DNA of 64,000 nt from Parabacteroides sp900760525 (lineage in GTDB: Bacteria > Bacteroidota > Bacteroidia > Bacteroidales > Tannerellaceae). Positions 52,136 through 61,559 of this stretch are shown here, in pieces (within the stretch, counting starts at the first letter, position 1; every line of letters begins with the position of its first letter). Below the pieces are notes generated by a model, which was given only the letters and a program-made list of their open reading frames with translations, searched no databases and was not told where the DNA came from. The stretch lies in the NCBI RefSeq assembly GCF_049860805.1, contig NZ_CP187555.1:3038001-3102000 (forward strand), in the 5' to 3' direction. Position numbers and translations under genes: made by a program.

Positions 52136-55100
52136 TTATTTACCTGCTTCAGCAGCTGCTTTCTTATTGATCTTTTTCTTCTGCAATTCGTAAGCGATAG
52201 GAGTTGCCACGAACAGAGTAGAATATGTACCGATAATGATACCTAACAAGATAGCGAACGTGAAGCTACGGATCGTTGCACCACCCAGGATGAAGATACA
52301 CAATACAACAACCAAAGTAGTTAATGATGTATTAAATGTACGAGACAAAGTCGAGTTCAATGCATCGTTGATCACCTGGTAACGGTCGCGCTTCGGATAC
52401 AGGCCGATTGTCTCACGGATACGGTCGAATACAACAACGGTATCGTTGATAGAGTAACCGATGATCGTCAGGATAGCCGCAATAAACGTCTGGTCGACTT
52501 CCATAGAGAAAGGCAATACCTTCCAGAGCAATGTGTAGAATGAAATAATACACAAAGTTGTAACAGCTACGGAAGCGAATGCACCGATAGAGAATGAAAT
52601 GTCACGGAAACGGAGCAAAATGTAAGCCGCCATACAGAACATTGCGAAGATTACAGCTAAGAATGCTGCATTCTTGATATCGTCAGCCATACTCGGTCCC
52701 ACTTTCTGCGAACTCTGGATATACTGTCCTGTGAACTGATCCAGTGTCGTGCCTGCCGGAAGCAAGCTCTTGACGCCTTCAAACAATTTATTTTCGATTT
52801 CCTGGTCGATAGCCGGATCGTTGTCGTCAATCTTATAGTTGGTAGAGACACGAACCTGGTCGGGAGTACCGATCTGGATAACGCTTACCGAACCGTCCAA
52901 CTGGGCATCCAACATATTACGAACTTCGTCAGTCTTCACATCCTGGTCGAAACGGATCACATAGTTGCGTCCACCCGTGAAGTCGATACCGTTGTTCAAA
53001 CCGATAGTAGACATGGATATCGCACCTAAAACAATGATACCGGCCGGGATCAGATAGCCTACCTTACGGGCGGCAAGGAAGTTGATCTTCGGATTCGTCA
53101 ACAGGTCTTTTGTAATAGAAGTCGTAAAGGTTACGTTCTTCAGTTTATCTTTTGCCAACAGCGCTTCGTAAACGATACGAGTCAGGAAGACTGCCGTCAG
53201 GAAGGATGCGAACAAACCGATAATCATCGTCGTGGCAAAACCACGGATAGGACCTGTACCGAAATAGAACAATACAACACCTGTGATAATAGAAGTCAAG
53301 TTCGAGTCGAAAATAGCAGAGAATGCATTTCCGTAACCATCGGCGATAGCTTTGCTTAATGACTTGCCTGCACGGAGTTCTTCTTTCGTACGTTCGTAGA
53401 TCAACACGTTAGCATCGACAGCCATACCCAGTGTCAACACCATACCGGCAATACCCGGCAATGTAAGAACAGCCTGGAAGGAGGCAAGGATACCCATCGT
53501 GAAGAAGATGTTCAACACCAGAGCGCCGTCGGCGATCAAGCCCGGAATAACTCCGTAGAATGCACACATATAGAACATCAACAATACCAATGCCAACGCA
53601 AATGAGATAACACCGGAGTTGATAGCTTCCTGACCCAGAGACGGACCGACAACGTCTTCCTGTACGATACTTACCGAAGCAGCCATCTTACCGGACTTCA
53701 ATACGTTTGCTAAGTCCTTCGCTTCTTCCGGAGTAAAGTGACCTGTAATTTGAGAACGTCCACCTGTGATTTCCACCTGTACGTTCGGAGCCGAATAAAC
53801 CATATCGTCCAGAACGATAGCAACCGCTTTACCGATATTTTCTTTTGTCAGGCGGGCCCATGCTTTAGCACCTTCTGCGTTCATGGTCATGCTGACCTGC
53901 TGTTCCGAACGACCGGCCTGCTGAACGAAGTCGGCGTTAGCATCCGTTACAACGTCACCACCCAAAGCAGGCGTTCCGTCGCGGTTCGTCATCTTGATTG
54001 CATACAAGTAGAAATATTGTTCTTTTTCATCGATAGCCTTTACACCCCATTTCAAAGAAAGGTTACGCGGCAAGATATCTTTTACCTGCTTCATGTTCAG
54101 GTATTCGTTGATCTTGGCAATGTCTTTCTTATCGGCAATACCGACAACAGGACCGGAAGCCAACTGTCCGTTATACTGGTTGATTTGCAGGATAGCGAAC
54201 AACGGATGTTGCTTTGCAAATTCTTCCATGCTCTTGGCAGCCTGTGCTTCAGGTTTGTCTTCACCGATCTTAGCCAACAAAGAATCAGCATCGTTTGTTG
54301 TTTCGGCAGCGGCATTGTCGGCAACCACTTCTCCTGTTGCTTCGGTAGCGGTCGTTTCCGTACCTTCGGCAGCAGTATCGTCCGATTTCAGGATTGTAGC
54401 CAGCATATTATCGGCTGCAACCAACTGCTGGTAGATTTCCGGCAAGTTGTATGTTTCCCAAAATTCGAGGTTGGCACTACCCTGTAACAATTTACGCACA
54501 CGTTCCGGTTCTTTCACACCCGGAAGTTCAACCAGGATACGACCTGCTGTTTCCAGACGCTGGATGTTCGGAGATACCACACCGAAACGGTCGATACGGG
54601 TACGCAACACGTTAAATGAATTATCGATAGCGCTCTTCAGTTCTTCCTTCAACACAGCAATTACCTGTGCGTCCGTACTCTGCGGAGTGATTTTGTCTTT
54701 CAATTCGAAAGTACTGAAAATAGCGGATAAACGGGCGCCATTATCTAACTTCTTATACTCTTCTGCAAATAGATCAATAAAATCCTTCTGACTTGTAGCC
54801 TGGTGTGCATAGGCCAAATCCAATGCTTTGTTGAAGTTCTCATCCTGGTTGTTATTTGAAAGCGAGCGGATTACATCTGCCACATTCAATTCCAGAACGA
54901 CGTTCATACCGCCCTTCAAGTCAAGTCCTAAACTGATTTCCATTTCACGGCACTGCTTGAGCGTATAGCCCAGCCATACCTTCTGAGTAGATAACGAGTC
55001 CAAATAAGAACTCTCTTTTACCGGATCTCCACCTGCATACTCAGCGGCTTTACTGTTGTAATGTCTTGTCACGAATGAGAATGACAGATAAAACATACAG

Positions 55101-55150
55101 ACAAGCGTAAGTAACACCGCAAAGACCTTTACAAATCCTTTGTTTTGCAT
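52136..55150 (-). CDS. secDF: Fused protein translocase subunit SecDF
   Basis: 1004 residues, SecD and SecF in one chain, as in many Bacteroidetes. SecD half: first membrane helix (FAVLLTLVCMFYLSF), LGLDLKGGMNVVLELNV, then five more helices after about 480 with GMAVDANVLIYERTKEEL. SecF half: from about 680, NGIDFTGGRNYVIRF and a second six-helix bundle with GYSINDTVVVFDRIRE. It uses proton flow to finish protein export at SecYEG. Odd point: a Thr/Ala/Glu-rich stretch of about 45 residues near 250-295 (GTETTATEATGEVV) interrupts the periplasmic P1 domain. Confidence 0.95.
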   Translation of the reverse strand: MQNKGFVKVFAVLLTLVCMFYLSFSFVTRHYNSKAAEYAGGDPVKESSYLDSLSTQKVWLGYTLKQCREMEISLGLDLKGGMNVVLELNVADVIRSLSNNNQDENFNKALDLAYAHQATSQKDFIDLFAEEYKKLDNGARLSAIFSTFELKDKITPQSTDAQVIAVLKEELKSAIDNSFNVLRTRIDRFGVVSPNIQRLETAGRILVELPGVKEPERVRKLLQGSANLEFWETYNLPEIYQQLVAADNMLATILKSDDTAAEGTETTATEATGEVVADNAAAETTNDADSLLAKIGEDKPEAQAAKSMEEFAKQHPLFAILQINQYNGQLASGPVVGIADKKDIAKINEYLNMKQVKDILPRNLSLKWGVKAIDEKEQYFYLYAIKMTNRDGTPALGGDVVTDANADFVQQAGRSEQQVSMTMNAEGAKAWARLTKENIGKAVAIVLDDMVYSAPNVQVEITGGRSQITGHFTPEEAKDLANVLKSGKMAASVSIVQEDVVGPSLGQEAINSGVISFALALVLLMFYMCAFYGVIPGLIADGALVLNIFFTMGILASFQAVLTLPGIAGMVLTLGMAVDANVLIYERTKEELRAGKSLSKAIADGYGNAFSAIFDSNLTSIITGVVLFYFGTGPIRGFATTMIIGLFASFLTAVFLTRIVYEALLAKDKLKNVTFTTSITKDLLTNPKINFLAARKVGYLIPAGIIVLGAISMSTIGLNNGIDFTGGRNYVIRFDQDVKTDEVRNMLDAQLDGSVSVIQIGTPDQVRVSTNYKIDDNDPAIDQEIENKLFEGVKSLLPAGTTLDQFTGQYIQSSQKVGPSMADDIKNAAFLAVIFAMFCMAAYILLRFRDISFSIGAFASVAVTTLCIISFYTLLWKVLPFSMEVDQTFIAAILTIIGYSINDTVVVFDRIRETIGLYPKRDRYQVINDALNSTLSRTFNTSLTTLVVVLCIFILGGATIRSFTFAILLGIIIGTYSTLFVATPIAYELQKKKINKKAAAEAGK

Positions 55151-55193
55151 TTGAATCTTATGTTTATGTTATTATTCGTTTTTTCACAGGGTG

Positions 55194-55285
55194 CAAATAT
55201 AGGCTTTTTTTCTTTGTCCAACAGTAATTAGATTAATTTATTTGTCACACTCTTAGTTTATTTCAGCCACAATTATATATCTTTG
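55194..55285. promoter_or_regulatory. Divergent promoters for secDF and the DUF4468 genes
   Basis: Minus-strand TATATTTG at 55194-55201 with TTG about 17 bp further upstream (on that strand) serves secDF. Plus-strand TATCTTTG at 55278-55285 lies 29 bp before the DUF4468 start at 55315. Confidence 0.6.
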
Positions 55286-55314
55286 CCCGTAAAAAACATA
55301 AGTAAAGAATAACC

Positions 55315-56316
55315 ATGAAGCAACTTTTATTATTAACACTATTTATCCCGACCCTGCTCTGGGCTCAGGACGATTCCAAGTATTTAGCCGGTGCTGTTCC
55401 TATTGAGAACGGCAAAGTAGTATTTGCAAAAGAGATAGACGCTCCTTCTTTTTCAAAAGATGAAGTATATGACCGGATGCTGGATTGGGCGGACGGATTC
55501 TTCAGCGAAGACGGCAACCGCGTTGTCTATTCGGACAAGGCAAAAGGCGACATCGCCGCTGTAGGACAAACCAACTTAGTGTTCCAGAGCACGGCCCTTT
55601 CTTTGGACCGTACGGAAATGAACTATCGCGTCACGATGGAATGCGAGAACCGGAAATGTGTTATGAAAGTGGCCGGTATCCGTTATGAATATAATGTATC
55701 TTACCAGCGTGAGCCGGAAAAATACACTGCTGAAGAATGGATTACCGATAAATATTGTTTGAACAAGGACAAGACCAAACTGAACCGCGGCAATGGCAAG
55801 TTCCGCAGAATGACGGTCGATTTCGTTGACGAGATGTTCGCCTCCGCCTCTGTCGCTTTAGGTGCACAGGTAGCCGCCAACGTAGTTCCGGCAACTCCGG
55901 TCACTCCGGCCCGGGCTGTGACACCTGCCCAGACCACCCGACCGGCAACTCCGGTTCCGGCAAAAGAAGGATATGTGGCTTTTGCCGCCGACAAGGTTCC
56001 GTCTACATTATTACAAATGTTGCCCGAAAGCGATATGCAGGTTGCATCTGCCGGTAAACCGGAAACCAAAGAGACATCTGCCGAATGGAAAGGCACAGGT
56101 AATATGTTCGGCAAATCGATCGCCTCGATCGCTATCAGCAAAGACAGCCCTGTTTATAAAGAAATAGGAGACAACGACACCTACAGCCTGTCTTTCTTTA
56201 AGAAAGGCGAAAGCGGAGATGCCTGGTTGATCATCGACTGCCGCAAACAGGGCGAAACGGCAGAAGGCCAGCAGATAACCGTTATCGGTGAAATTATCAA
56301 TGTATGGATGAAATAA
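55315..56316 (+). CDS. DUF4468-domain secreted protein (first)
   Basis: 333 residues with a signal peptide to LLWAQ. The DUF4468 domain occupies about 20-170 (GAVPIENGKVVFAKEIDAPSFSKDEVYDRMLDWADGFF, then NRKCVMKVAGIRYEYNV). A Pro/Thr/Ala-rich linker follows (about 195-225, repeated TPVTPAR-like), then a second beta-rich domain (EWKGTGNMFGKSIASIAIS) of unknown type. DUF4468 is a Bacteroidetes lipid-binding-like fold (similar to TBP-fold) of unknown function. The next gene encodes a single-domain version and starts at its stop codon, so the two are co-translated. Confidence 0.85.
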   Translation: MKQLLLLTLFIPTLLWAQDDSKYLAGAVPIENGKVVFAKEIDAPSFSKDEVYDRMLDWADGFFSEDGNRVVYSDKAKGDIAAVGQTNLVFQSTALSLDRTEMNYRVTMECENRKCVMKVAGIRYEYNVSYQREPEKYTAEEWITDKYCLNKDKTKLNRGNGKFRRMTVDFVDEMFASASVALGAQVAANVVPATPVTPARAVTPAQTTRPATPVPAKEGYVAFAADKVPSTLLQMLPESDMQVASAGKPETKETSAEWKGTGNMFGKSIASIAISKDSPVYKEIGDNDTYSLSFFKKGESGDAWLIIDCRKQGETAEGQQITVIGEIINVWMK

Positions 56317-56321
56317 TCCGG

Positions 56322-56876
56322 ATGATGAGAAAGCTGGTTTTCCTTCTATTAATCATGCTCCCTGTGCTGGCAATGGCACAGGGGCATAAAGGCGAAGTCG
56401 ACGAGTGTGCTCCGATGAAAGACGGGAAAGTATGCTATCGCGACACGGTCCATGTGAATGACATGAGCCAGGATCAGATATTCGAAGTAATCAGCCAATG
56501 GGCGAAGAAAAACTATGCGAAAGATGTATTCCTGTCGAATGTCAACTCCAAGAAGTCAAAAGGTACTATCAACGTTTCATCCAAAGTTGAGATGCTGTTG
56601 AATGATACGGACAAAACGATCATCAAATACAAGATGAAGATTACCTGCCACGACAATAGTTACTCGGCGGAAGTAAGCAATATCGTCTACCAATACGATC
56701 CGGAAAACAATAAGAAATTTAAAACGTATTCGGCTGAAAGCGTGATTTCAAATAATGGCAAGAGTAATACGGTCGCTTTGATCAAAGACCCGAAGTTGTT
56801 CTGCAATGCCACGTTCTTCTTTGTCGAGAACCTGTTTGCCAATATCCTGGATGCAGTGAACGAAGCGGAGCTTTAG
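56322..56876 (+). CDS. DUF4468-domain secreted protein (second)
   Basis: 184 residues from the ATG at 56322; the frame is open to an ATG at 56304 that would overlap the previous gene by 13 bp, and both are possible. The signal peptide (MMRKLVFLLLIMLPVLAMAQ) is clearest from 56322. Only one DUF4468 domain: KDGKVCYRDTVHVNDMSQDQIFEVISQWAKKNY. Its stop codon TAG at 56874-56876 is the boundary where the 22-bp array begins. Function unknown; probably a partner of the preceding protein. Confidence 0.82.
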   Translation: MMRKLVFLLLIMLPVLAMAQGHKGEVDECAPMKDGKVCYRDTVHVNDMSQDQIFEVISQWAKKNYAKDVFLSNVNSKKSKGTINVSSKVEMLLNDTDKTIIKYKMKITCHDNSYSAEVSNIVYQYDPENNKKFKTYSAESVISNNGKSNTVALIKDPKLFCNATFFFVENLFANILDAVNEAEL

Positions 56877-56963
56877 CATGAAAAGCTAATTCCATAGGCA
56901 TGGAACAAAAGTTTCACAAGCATGAAACTATATTTTCACGGGCATGAAACTAAAGTTCCCCTA
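56876..56963. repeat. Palindrome array with 22-bp period, four units
   Basis: Units start at 56876, 56898, 56920 and 56942, exactly 22 bp apart, all beginning GCATG(A/G)AA. Each folds into a short hairpin, for example ATGGAAC-AAAA-GTTTCA and ATGAAAC-TAAA-GTTCC. The first unit overlaps the last base of the upstream stop codon. No typical terminator is seen after the DUF4468 gene, so the array may serve as one. Confidence 0.8.
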
Positions 56964-57185
56964 TAGAGAAACTATGTTTTCTTTACAGGGGATGTCTTTT
57001 CCTGATTTAGCTAGACACTTTTTTTGTTTATAAACGTAATCAATAGACAGATCTTAGAAAGTAGTACTGATAGAGTAGTCACATCTTAAATCTTCATACT
57101 GATAATATAGACAAATATCCTCTGCCTTTAGCCGTATTAAGTAGTCACATGCTGGATTTGCAGAGCCCGTGCTTGCTTGTTCGGC

Positions 57186-57221
57186 AAGACAAATTGCCCC
57201 TCGCATGGGGCAGTTTGTCTT
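57186..57221. terminator. Long hairpin at the 3' end of the IS3 orfB
   Basis: AAGACAAATTGCCCC (57186-57200) and GGGGCAGTTTGTCTT (57207-57221) form a 15-bp stem with one mismatch, just after the orfB stop. It may stop transcription or translation. Confidence 0.6.
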
Positions 57222-57223
57222 CG

Positions 57224-58225
57224 TCAGATGCGCTGGCATGTGCCCTCGCCCGGACTTGTTGTTCGGCTTTGCAAAGATATTGTATCCATCTGTTTTTCTC
57301 TACTTTTTATCGAAGCTTTTTTCTTTTGCCAGATCTTTATCTGTACTCCCTCTTCCTTATGCACTACGCCGGGAGTTTTATAACCGACACTCATGTGCGG
57401 TCGGCGGTAGTTGTAGAAGTGGATGTAGCGCCCAATCACACTTGTGGCATGTTCGAGGCTATCGAATACCCCTTGTTTATAGAGGCGTTCCACTTTGATT
57501 ATCCCATTGACACGTTCCGCCACGGCATTATCCGTGGGCTTGTAATCCTCTGTCATGCTGATGGCAATGCCATAGTGTTGAAGCCGCTCCACGTAGGCAT
57601 CGCAACAATACTGTACTCCACGGTCTGAATGGTGTATCAGACCTTCCAGATTCTCACTTCCTGTCATCTCCACGGCCTGGTCTATGGCCTGCTGCAATGC
57701 TTCAAGCGTAGCGGATGCACGTAGAGTGTTTGCTAGGCGCCATCCCACTATTTTATGAGAATAAGCATCCGTAACCAGATGCAGGTAACAGACATCTCCA
57801 CCGGCAAGCGGTATATATGTAATATCGCTAACCCACAGTTGATTGGGCGAAGTTGGAACAAAGCCTTTTATCAAGTTTTTCCACTTATGGTAGCGGTGGT
57901 TGGAATTGGTTGTGCTCCTGCCTTTGCGGGGAGGAAGCATCAGACGGTGCCGGCGAAGCAGCGTATAGAAGCTGTCGCGACCGGGCATGAACTTCTCTCC
58001 GAAGAGGGCGATGAGCATGATCCACAGCTTGTAACCACCAATACCGGGATCCTCACTACGTATCTCACGTACGGTATCCAGCATGAGACGCTCATTCTTT
58101 ACCTGGACCTCAATGTCTGCCTTGGACTGGTAATAGGCTTGACGACAATGGCCAAACAGACGGCAGGCGGGTGCAACTTTTATTTTGCCCTGCCCGACCA
58201 GTTCCGTTACTATTTGGCCCCAGAT
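57224..58225 (-). CDS. IS3-family transposase OrfB (DDE integrase part), reached by -1 frameshift
   Basis: An ATG at 58084 gives 286 residues, but the frame continues upstream with WGQIVTELVGQ and CRLFGHCRQAYYQSK, the usual OrfB start, back to the A7 run at 58225-58231 that lies in orfA. A -1 slip there joins the two, as in other IS3 elements. The rve domain shows the DDE residues: VSDITYIPL (first D), LIHHSDRGVQYCC (second D), AVAERVNGIIKVE (E). Catalyses transposition. The protein looks intact. Confidence 0.9.
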   Translation of the reverse strand: MWGQIVTELVGQGKIKVAPACRLFGHCRQAYYQSKADIEVQVKNERLMLDTVREIRSEDPGIGGYKLWIMLIALFGEKFMPGRDSFYTLLRRHRLMLPPRKGRSTTNSNHRYHKWKNLIKGFVPTSPNQLWVSDITYIPLAGGDVCYLHLVTDAYSHKIVGWRLANTLRASATLEALQQAIDQAVEMTGSENLEGLIHHSDRGVQYCCDAYVERLQHYGIAISMTEDYKPTDNAVAERVNGIIKVERLYKQGVFDSLEHATSVIGRYIHFYNYRRPHMSVGYKTPGVVHKEEGVQIKIWQKKKASIKSREKQMDTISLQSRTTSPGEGTCQRI

Positions 58226-58587
58226 TTTTTTCTGATGGGAATGTTAAAATACTCTTCTGCACGCGTAATCATTAAATCACGGGCTTCGGTTTCCAACTGC
58301 GAGAAGGCAAGCGCCTTCTCTAACTCCTTAACGCGCTTCTTGAGTTGCGCATTTTCATCCTGGTAATCTTCTTTGCTTCGATTGCTCATATCCGTAGGGG
58401 CTTGACAAGGAGCTAAAGATACCTCTTTTACCTCTGATTCATACTTCGCCAACCATTTATTTAACAAAGTTATACCACTAATACCATGTTGTTTGCAAAA
58501 ACGAGTTTTGCTCATACCTGATAGATAATAAGATTGAAGAAGATGCAATTTCTCTTCTTCGCTGTAATGCTGATGTTTTTCCCGCAT
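58210..58587 (-). CDS. IS3-family OrfA (helix-turn-helix)
   Basis: 125 residues. Helix-turn-helix 1-60 (EEEKLHLLQSYYLSGMSKTRFCKQHGISGITLLNKWL) and a leucine-zipper-like helix (NAQLKKRVKELEKALAFSQLE). Binds the element ends; by frameshift at A7 near its 3' end it becomes the N-terminus of the active transposase. Confidence 0.9.
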   Translation of the reverse strand: MREKHQHYSEEEKLHLLQSYYLSGMSKTRFCKQHGISGITLLNKWLAKYESEVKEVSLAPCQAPTDMSNRSKEDYQDENAQLKKRVKELEKALAFSQLETEARDLMITRAEEYFNIPIRKKSGAK

Positions 58588-58657
58588 AGTTATTACACAT
58601 TTTATTGTTTTTGAATGTGTCTACCTATATCAGTATAAGACAGGAACTTTTTATATA

Positions 58658-60286
58658 TTATAATGTAGGAGCAGGATCATCCTTGCCTTTCTCGTCCGGC
58701 TTGATCATGTTCTTAACCGTTTCGCCGATCGGCAGCTTATCCAGTACGCCGAGACTTGGGGCAACAGTCTTTACCAACTGGTTCAGGAAGTTCCCGGTAG
58801 CGCCGTTTCCACCATCGAATACGGTAATATTGCCGAGATTGATATGCTCGAAAGCCTTTACCTGTTCACCTGCGATCTCTTTCCACTGGTCGACCATCTT
58901 GTATTGGATCGCAATCGCCGGATTCGACTCGGCCGCTTCGACCATCGCCCGGAATCCATCGGCTTCGGCCAGCAATGATTTCTTCTTACCGTCGGCTTCG
59001 GCTTCCAGCTTCATGCGGATGGCAGAGGCTTCGGCCTCGGCCTGTGCCAGCAATGCTTTCGCACGTGCTTCCGCCTCGCGGATCGTCTTTTCAGCAACGG
59101 CATCGGCCTGGAGGATGGCTTCCTGCTTAGCGACTTCGGCTGGAACAATCTTTTGGGCTTTCAAAGCCGATTCGACCTTTTTGGCTTTTGCCTCTTCCAC
59201 TTCCTTCTGGGCTATTTCGCGAGCAGCCTGGACAGCGGCTTCCGAACGGGCGGCGGCTTCACCGGCTTTCTTATCGGCATCCGCCTGCGTCACGGCAAGT
59301 TCGGAGTTGGAAAGTGCGATGTCTTTACCGGCTTCGTTTCGTCCGATAGCCGCTTTCTTCTCTGCATCGGCTTTTTTGATTTCCATATCAGAGTTCAGTT
59401 CGGCAATACGGCTTTCCTTTTCCGTATTGGCTTTCTCTATATTGATATTTTTCTCGGCTTCAGCTTTTGCGACTTGCGATTCTTTTTCGGCATTGGCTAT
59501 GGCAACCTGGGAAATACGGTCCTTGTCGGCATTGGCTACCGAGATTTCCTGCTGCTTCTTGGTTTCGGCAATCGCGATATCCTGGTCTTTACGAGTTTCG
59601 GCCACCTTTGTTTCACGTTCCTTTATCTGGTTAGCTATTTTGATCGCACCTAACTTTTCCTGTTCTTCGATATTGGCCTGCGCCTCATTCAAGGCCTTGC
59701 TTTCAGCTTCCTTACCGAGGTTGACGATATAGTTGGCGGCATCGCGAATATCACTGATATTGATATTCATCAGATAAAGACCGAACTTACGGAGTTCCGT
59801 ATCGATATTTTCACGCACCTTGGACAGGAATTTATCACGGTCGGAGTTCAATTCCTCAATCGTCATATCGGCAATCACCAGACGCATCTGTCCATAGACG
59901 ACATCCGTAATCAGGTTTTGTTTGTCTTCAGACTGTAACCCGAGCAAACGTTCGGCTGCATTCTGCATCACTTCGGGATCGGTACTGATGGCTACCGTAA
60001 TCGTCGTCGGCACATCCACGCGGATATTCTGGGCAGACAAAGCGCCGGTCAGTTTGCAATCGATCTGCAAAGGTTTCATCGATAAAAATTCATATCCCTG
60101 GATGATCGGCCATACGAATGCAGCACCACCATGATAAAGCTTGGCAGACTTTTCCCCGGAAGTCTTACCATAAACAACCAACACCTCATCACTCTTACAT
60201 TTCCGGTAGCGCGAAAGGATGCCGATAAACGAAATGATGACCACTACAACCAGTATAGCGATCATGATTAACATCTCCTGTGTCAT
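58658..60286 (-). CDS. Flotillin-family SPFH membrane protein
   Basis: 542 residues. One N-terminal membrane segment (MIAILVVVVIISFIGIL), then an SPFH/band-7 domain (about 30-200, QIDCKLTGALSAQNIRVDVPTTITVAI), then a long flotillin-type coiled coil (about 200-460) with regular KAEAEKNINIEKANTEKES repeats, and a C-terminal part with GNITVFDGG. Such proteins make ring-shaped scaffolds that organise membrane microdomains and protein quality control. The NfeD-like gene 20 bp upstream is its usual partner and both form an operon. Confidence 0.93.
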   Translation of the reverse strand: MTQEMLIMIAILVVVVIISFIGILSRYRKCKSDEVLVVYGKTSGEKSAKLYHGGAAFVWPIIQGYEFLSMKPLQIDCKLTGALSAQNIRVDVPTTITVAISTDPEVMQNAAERLLGLQSEDKQNLITDVVYGQMRLVIADMTIEELNSDRDKFLSKVRENIDTELRKFGLYLMNINISDIRDAANYIVNLGKEAESKALNEAQANIEEQEKLGAIKIANQIKERETKVAETRKDQDIAIAETKKQQEISVANADKDRISQVAIANAEKESQVAKAEAEKNINIEKANTEKESRIAELNSDMEIKKADAEKKAAIGRNEAGKDIALSNSELAVTQADADKKAGEAAARSEAAVQAAREIAQKEVEEAKAKKVESALKAQKIVPAEVAKQEAILQADAVAEKTIREAEARAKALLAQAEAEASAIRMKLEAEADGKKKSLLAEADGFRAMVEAAESNPAIAIQYKMVDQWKEIAGEQVKAFEHINLGNITVFDGGNGATGNFLNQLVKTVAPSLGVLDKLPIGETVKNMIKPDEKGKDDPAPTL

Positions 60287-60306
60287 AATTTTAATAGATT
60301 TGTTAT

Positions 60307-60801
60307 TTACTGAATATACATAATTCCCGATTCGACTCTGACAATCGTCGTCTTGTCTCCCGTCTGATACTTCCGCCCTTCAAGCGAGCGGACATCCATC
60401 TCACGCAAGGCTCCGTTGACGGCAATCTGCACGATATAGCGATTCCCGTCGTGAGCATAGATCGTGCACTCCCGTCCTAACAAGGCCTCCGGCTTCTCCG
60501 GTTTATTCTCTTTCTGCAATTGCCAGGCTTTCTTATACAGGAACCAGAGCACAAACACAAAGACAAGTCCAACCAGAATACCGACTACATAAGACGAGAT
60601 ATCCGTCCCCTGTGTGATATACATATACCAGCCCATACCGATACAGAAATGCGTCAGTCCCTTAAAAGAAATGACACTGCCGATATCGGCATCCATATCG
60701 ACATCCGTATCGATTTCACCAAAAAAGATGGAAACAATGAACTGAATCAGAAAGATAGCCGTTGCAACGATGGCTACTGTAAGGAAGATTGTGCTTGTCA
60801 T
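60307..60801 (-). CDS. NfeD-like membrane protein, partner of the flotillin
   Basis: 164 residues. Two or three membrane helices (FLTVAIVATAIFLIQFIVSIFF, SYVVGILVGLVFVFVLWFLY) with an acidic stretch DTDVDMDADIG between them, then a C-terminal OB-fold (LLGRECTIYAHDGNRYIVQIAVNGALREMDVRS). This is the short NfeD/YqiJ form without a protease domain, typically paired with a flotillin. First gene of the two-gene operon. Confidence 0.85.
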   Translation of the reverse strand: MTSTIFLTVAIVATAIFLIQFIVSIFFGEIDTDVDMDADIGSVISFKGLTHFCIGMGWYMYITQGTDISSYVVGILVGLVFVFVLWFLYKKAWQLQKENKPEKPEALLGRECTIYAHDGNRYIVQIAVNGALREMDVRSLEGRKYQTGDKTTIVRVESGIMYIQ

Positions 60802-60954
60802 GATCGCCTTAATTTAATTAGGTGGGTAAGATATGAAAAAAATCAAGAATGGGCAATTATCACGGATTAATTGTTTATTTCTATAAAAAGAAGAGGCTGT
60901 GCAAAAACTCACTCTCCTATTATTTCCGGCCTAACCCGGAATCTCATCCTGGAC

Positions 60955-61420
60955 TGATTATCAATGCCTCACACATCCATCACACCCTATCTATGCTTTG
61001 GGGATATATATAGTCTTTTCTTGTGTACTAAGTAATAAAATACAGCGAATTAGTATGATATAATTCTAAACATCCGGATGTAGCCGTCCTGGACATCCGG
61101 AGGTACAGAGTGGCAAGATCCGGGTGTAGAAAGCCGGAAGATGGGCGTGTTTTTGAACATTTCTGCTTGTTTTCCGCTCTTTTGCAGCTTGCTTTCTGCA
61201 ATAAAACACCTTATGTTGACAAAATAATCCTCGCGCAAATACGTATCGGCATGTTTCCTTTCGTTTTTGAAACAATACCGGCTACCCGTTTCAATGTCAA
61301 ATGGTGATACAGGTGTGACAGAGGTGTGATACATGAATCCGGCATCTATCACACCTTGTATGTTATGTTTATCAACGTTTGTAAGGCAAAGTGTGATAGA
61401 GTGATAGAGAATTCCGGAAA
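60955..61420. repeat. Dispersed intergenic repeat R1, copy 2
   Basis: Matches 7640-7960 directly (including the 23-bp palindrome array from 61070) and carries the 90-bp arm of copy 1 in inverted orientation on its right (61340-61415). It contains about 40 bp more than copy 1 near 61249. A 124-codon minus-strand frame spans it (61050-61424) but the frame is broken in copy 1, so I do not call it a gene. The rest of the gap 60802-61735 holds R2 copy 2 and nothing else I recognise. Confidence 0.75.
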
Positions 61421-61470
61421 ACAATGGAAGGAGATCAATCGTTTTTAGTGAAATTTTAACAAATAAGACA

Positions 61471-61559
61471 GGCTCGTAGGGGTGGGGTTCTACTCCACCC
61501 AGAGGATAACAGGATAATATTTAATGTGTTGTGGGCAGAGCAGAGCCCTGCCCCTACGG
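61471..61559. repeat. Dispersed repeat R2, copy 2
   Basis: Inverted relative to 47661-47742: GGCTCGTAGGGGTGGGGTTC then TACTCCACCC, a 40-bp AT-rich middle, and GGGCAGAGCAGAGCCCTGCC. The GC-rich hairpin ends are conserved; the AT-rich middle is not. Confidence 0.7.

Larger units (their letters stand above)
57065..58635 (-). mobile_element. IS3-family insertion sequence (boundaries tentative)
   Basis: Two overlapping frames, orfA and orfB, on the minus strand, flanked by related ends: TACTGATAGAGTAGTCACAT near 57065 and, inverted, TACTGATATAGGTAGACACAT ending at 58635. The left end also has a second CACAT/ACTGATA pair at about 57104-57150, so the exact left boundary is unclear. Inserted between the DUF4468 genes and the flotillin operon without breaking a recognisable gene. 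Confidence 0.7.

Noticed and set aside
61050..61424. A 124-codon minus-strand reading frame within R1 copy 2
   Set aside because: The equivalent frame in R1 copy 1 is interrupted, the sequence is mostly repeat DNA, and the protein resembles nothing I know. Treated as chance.
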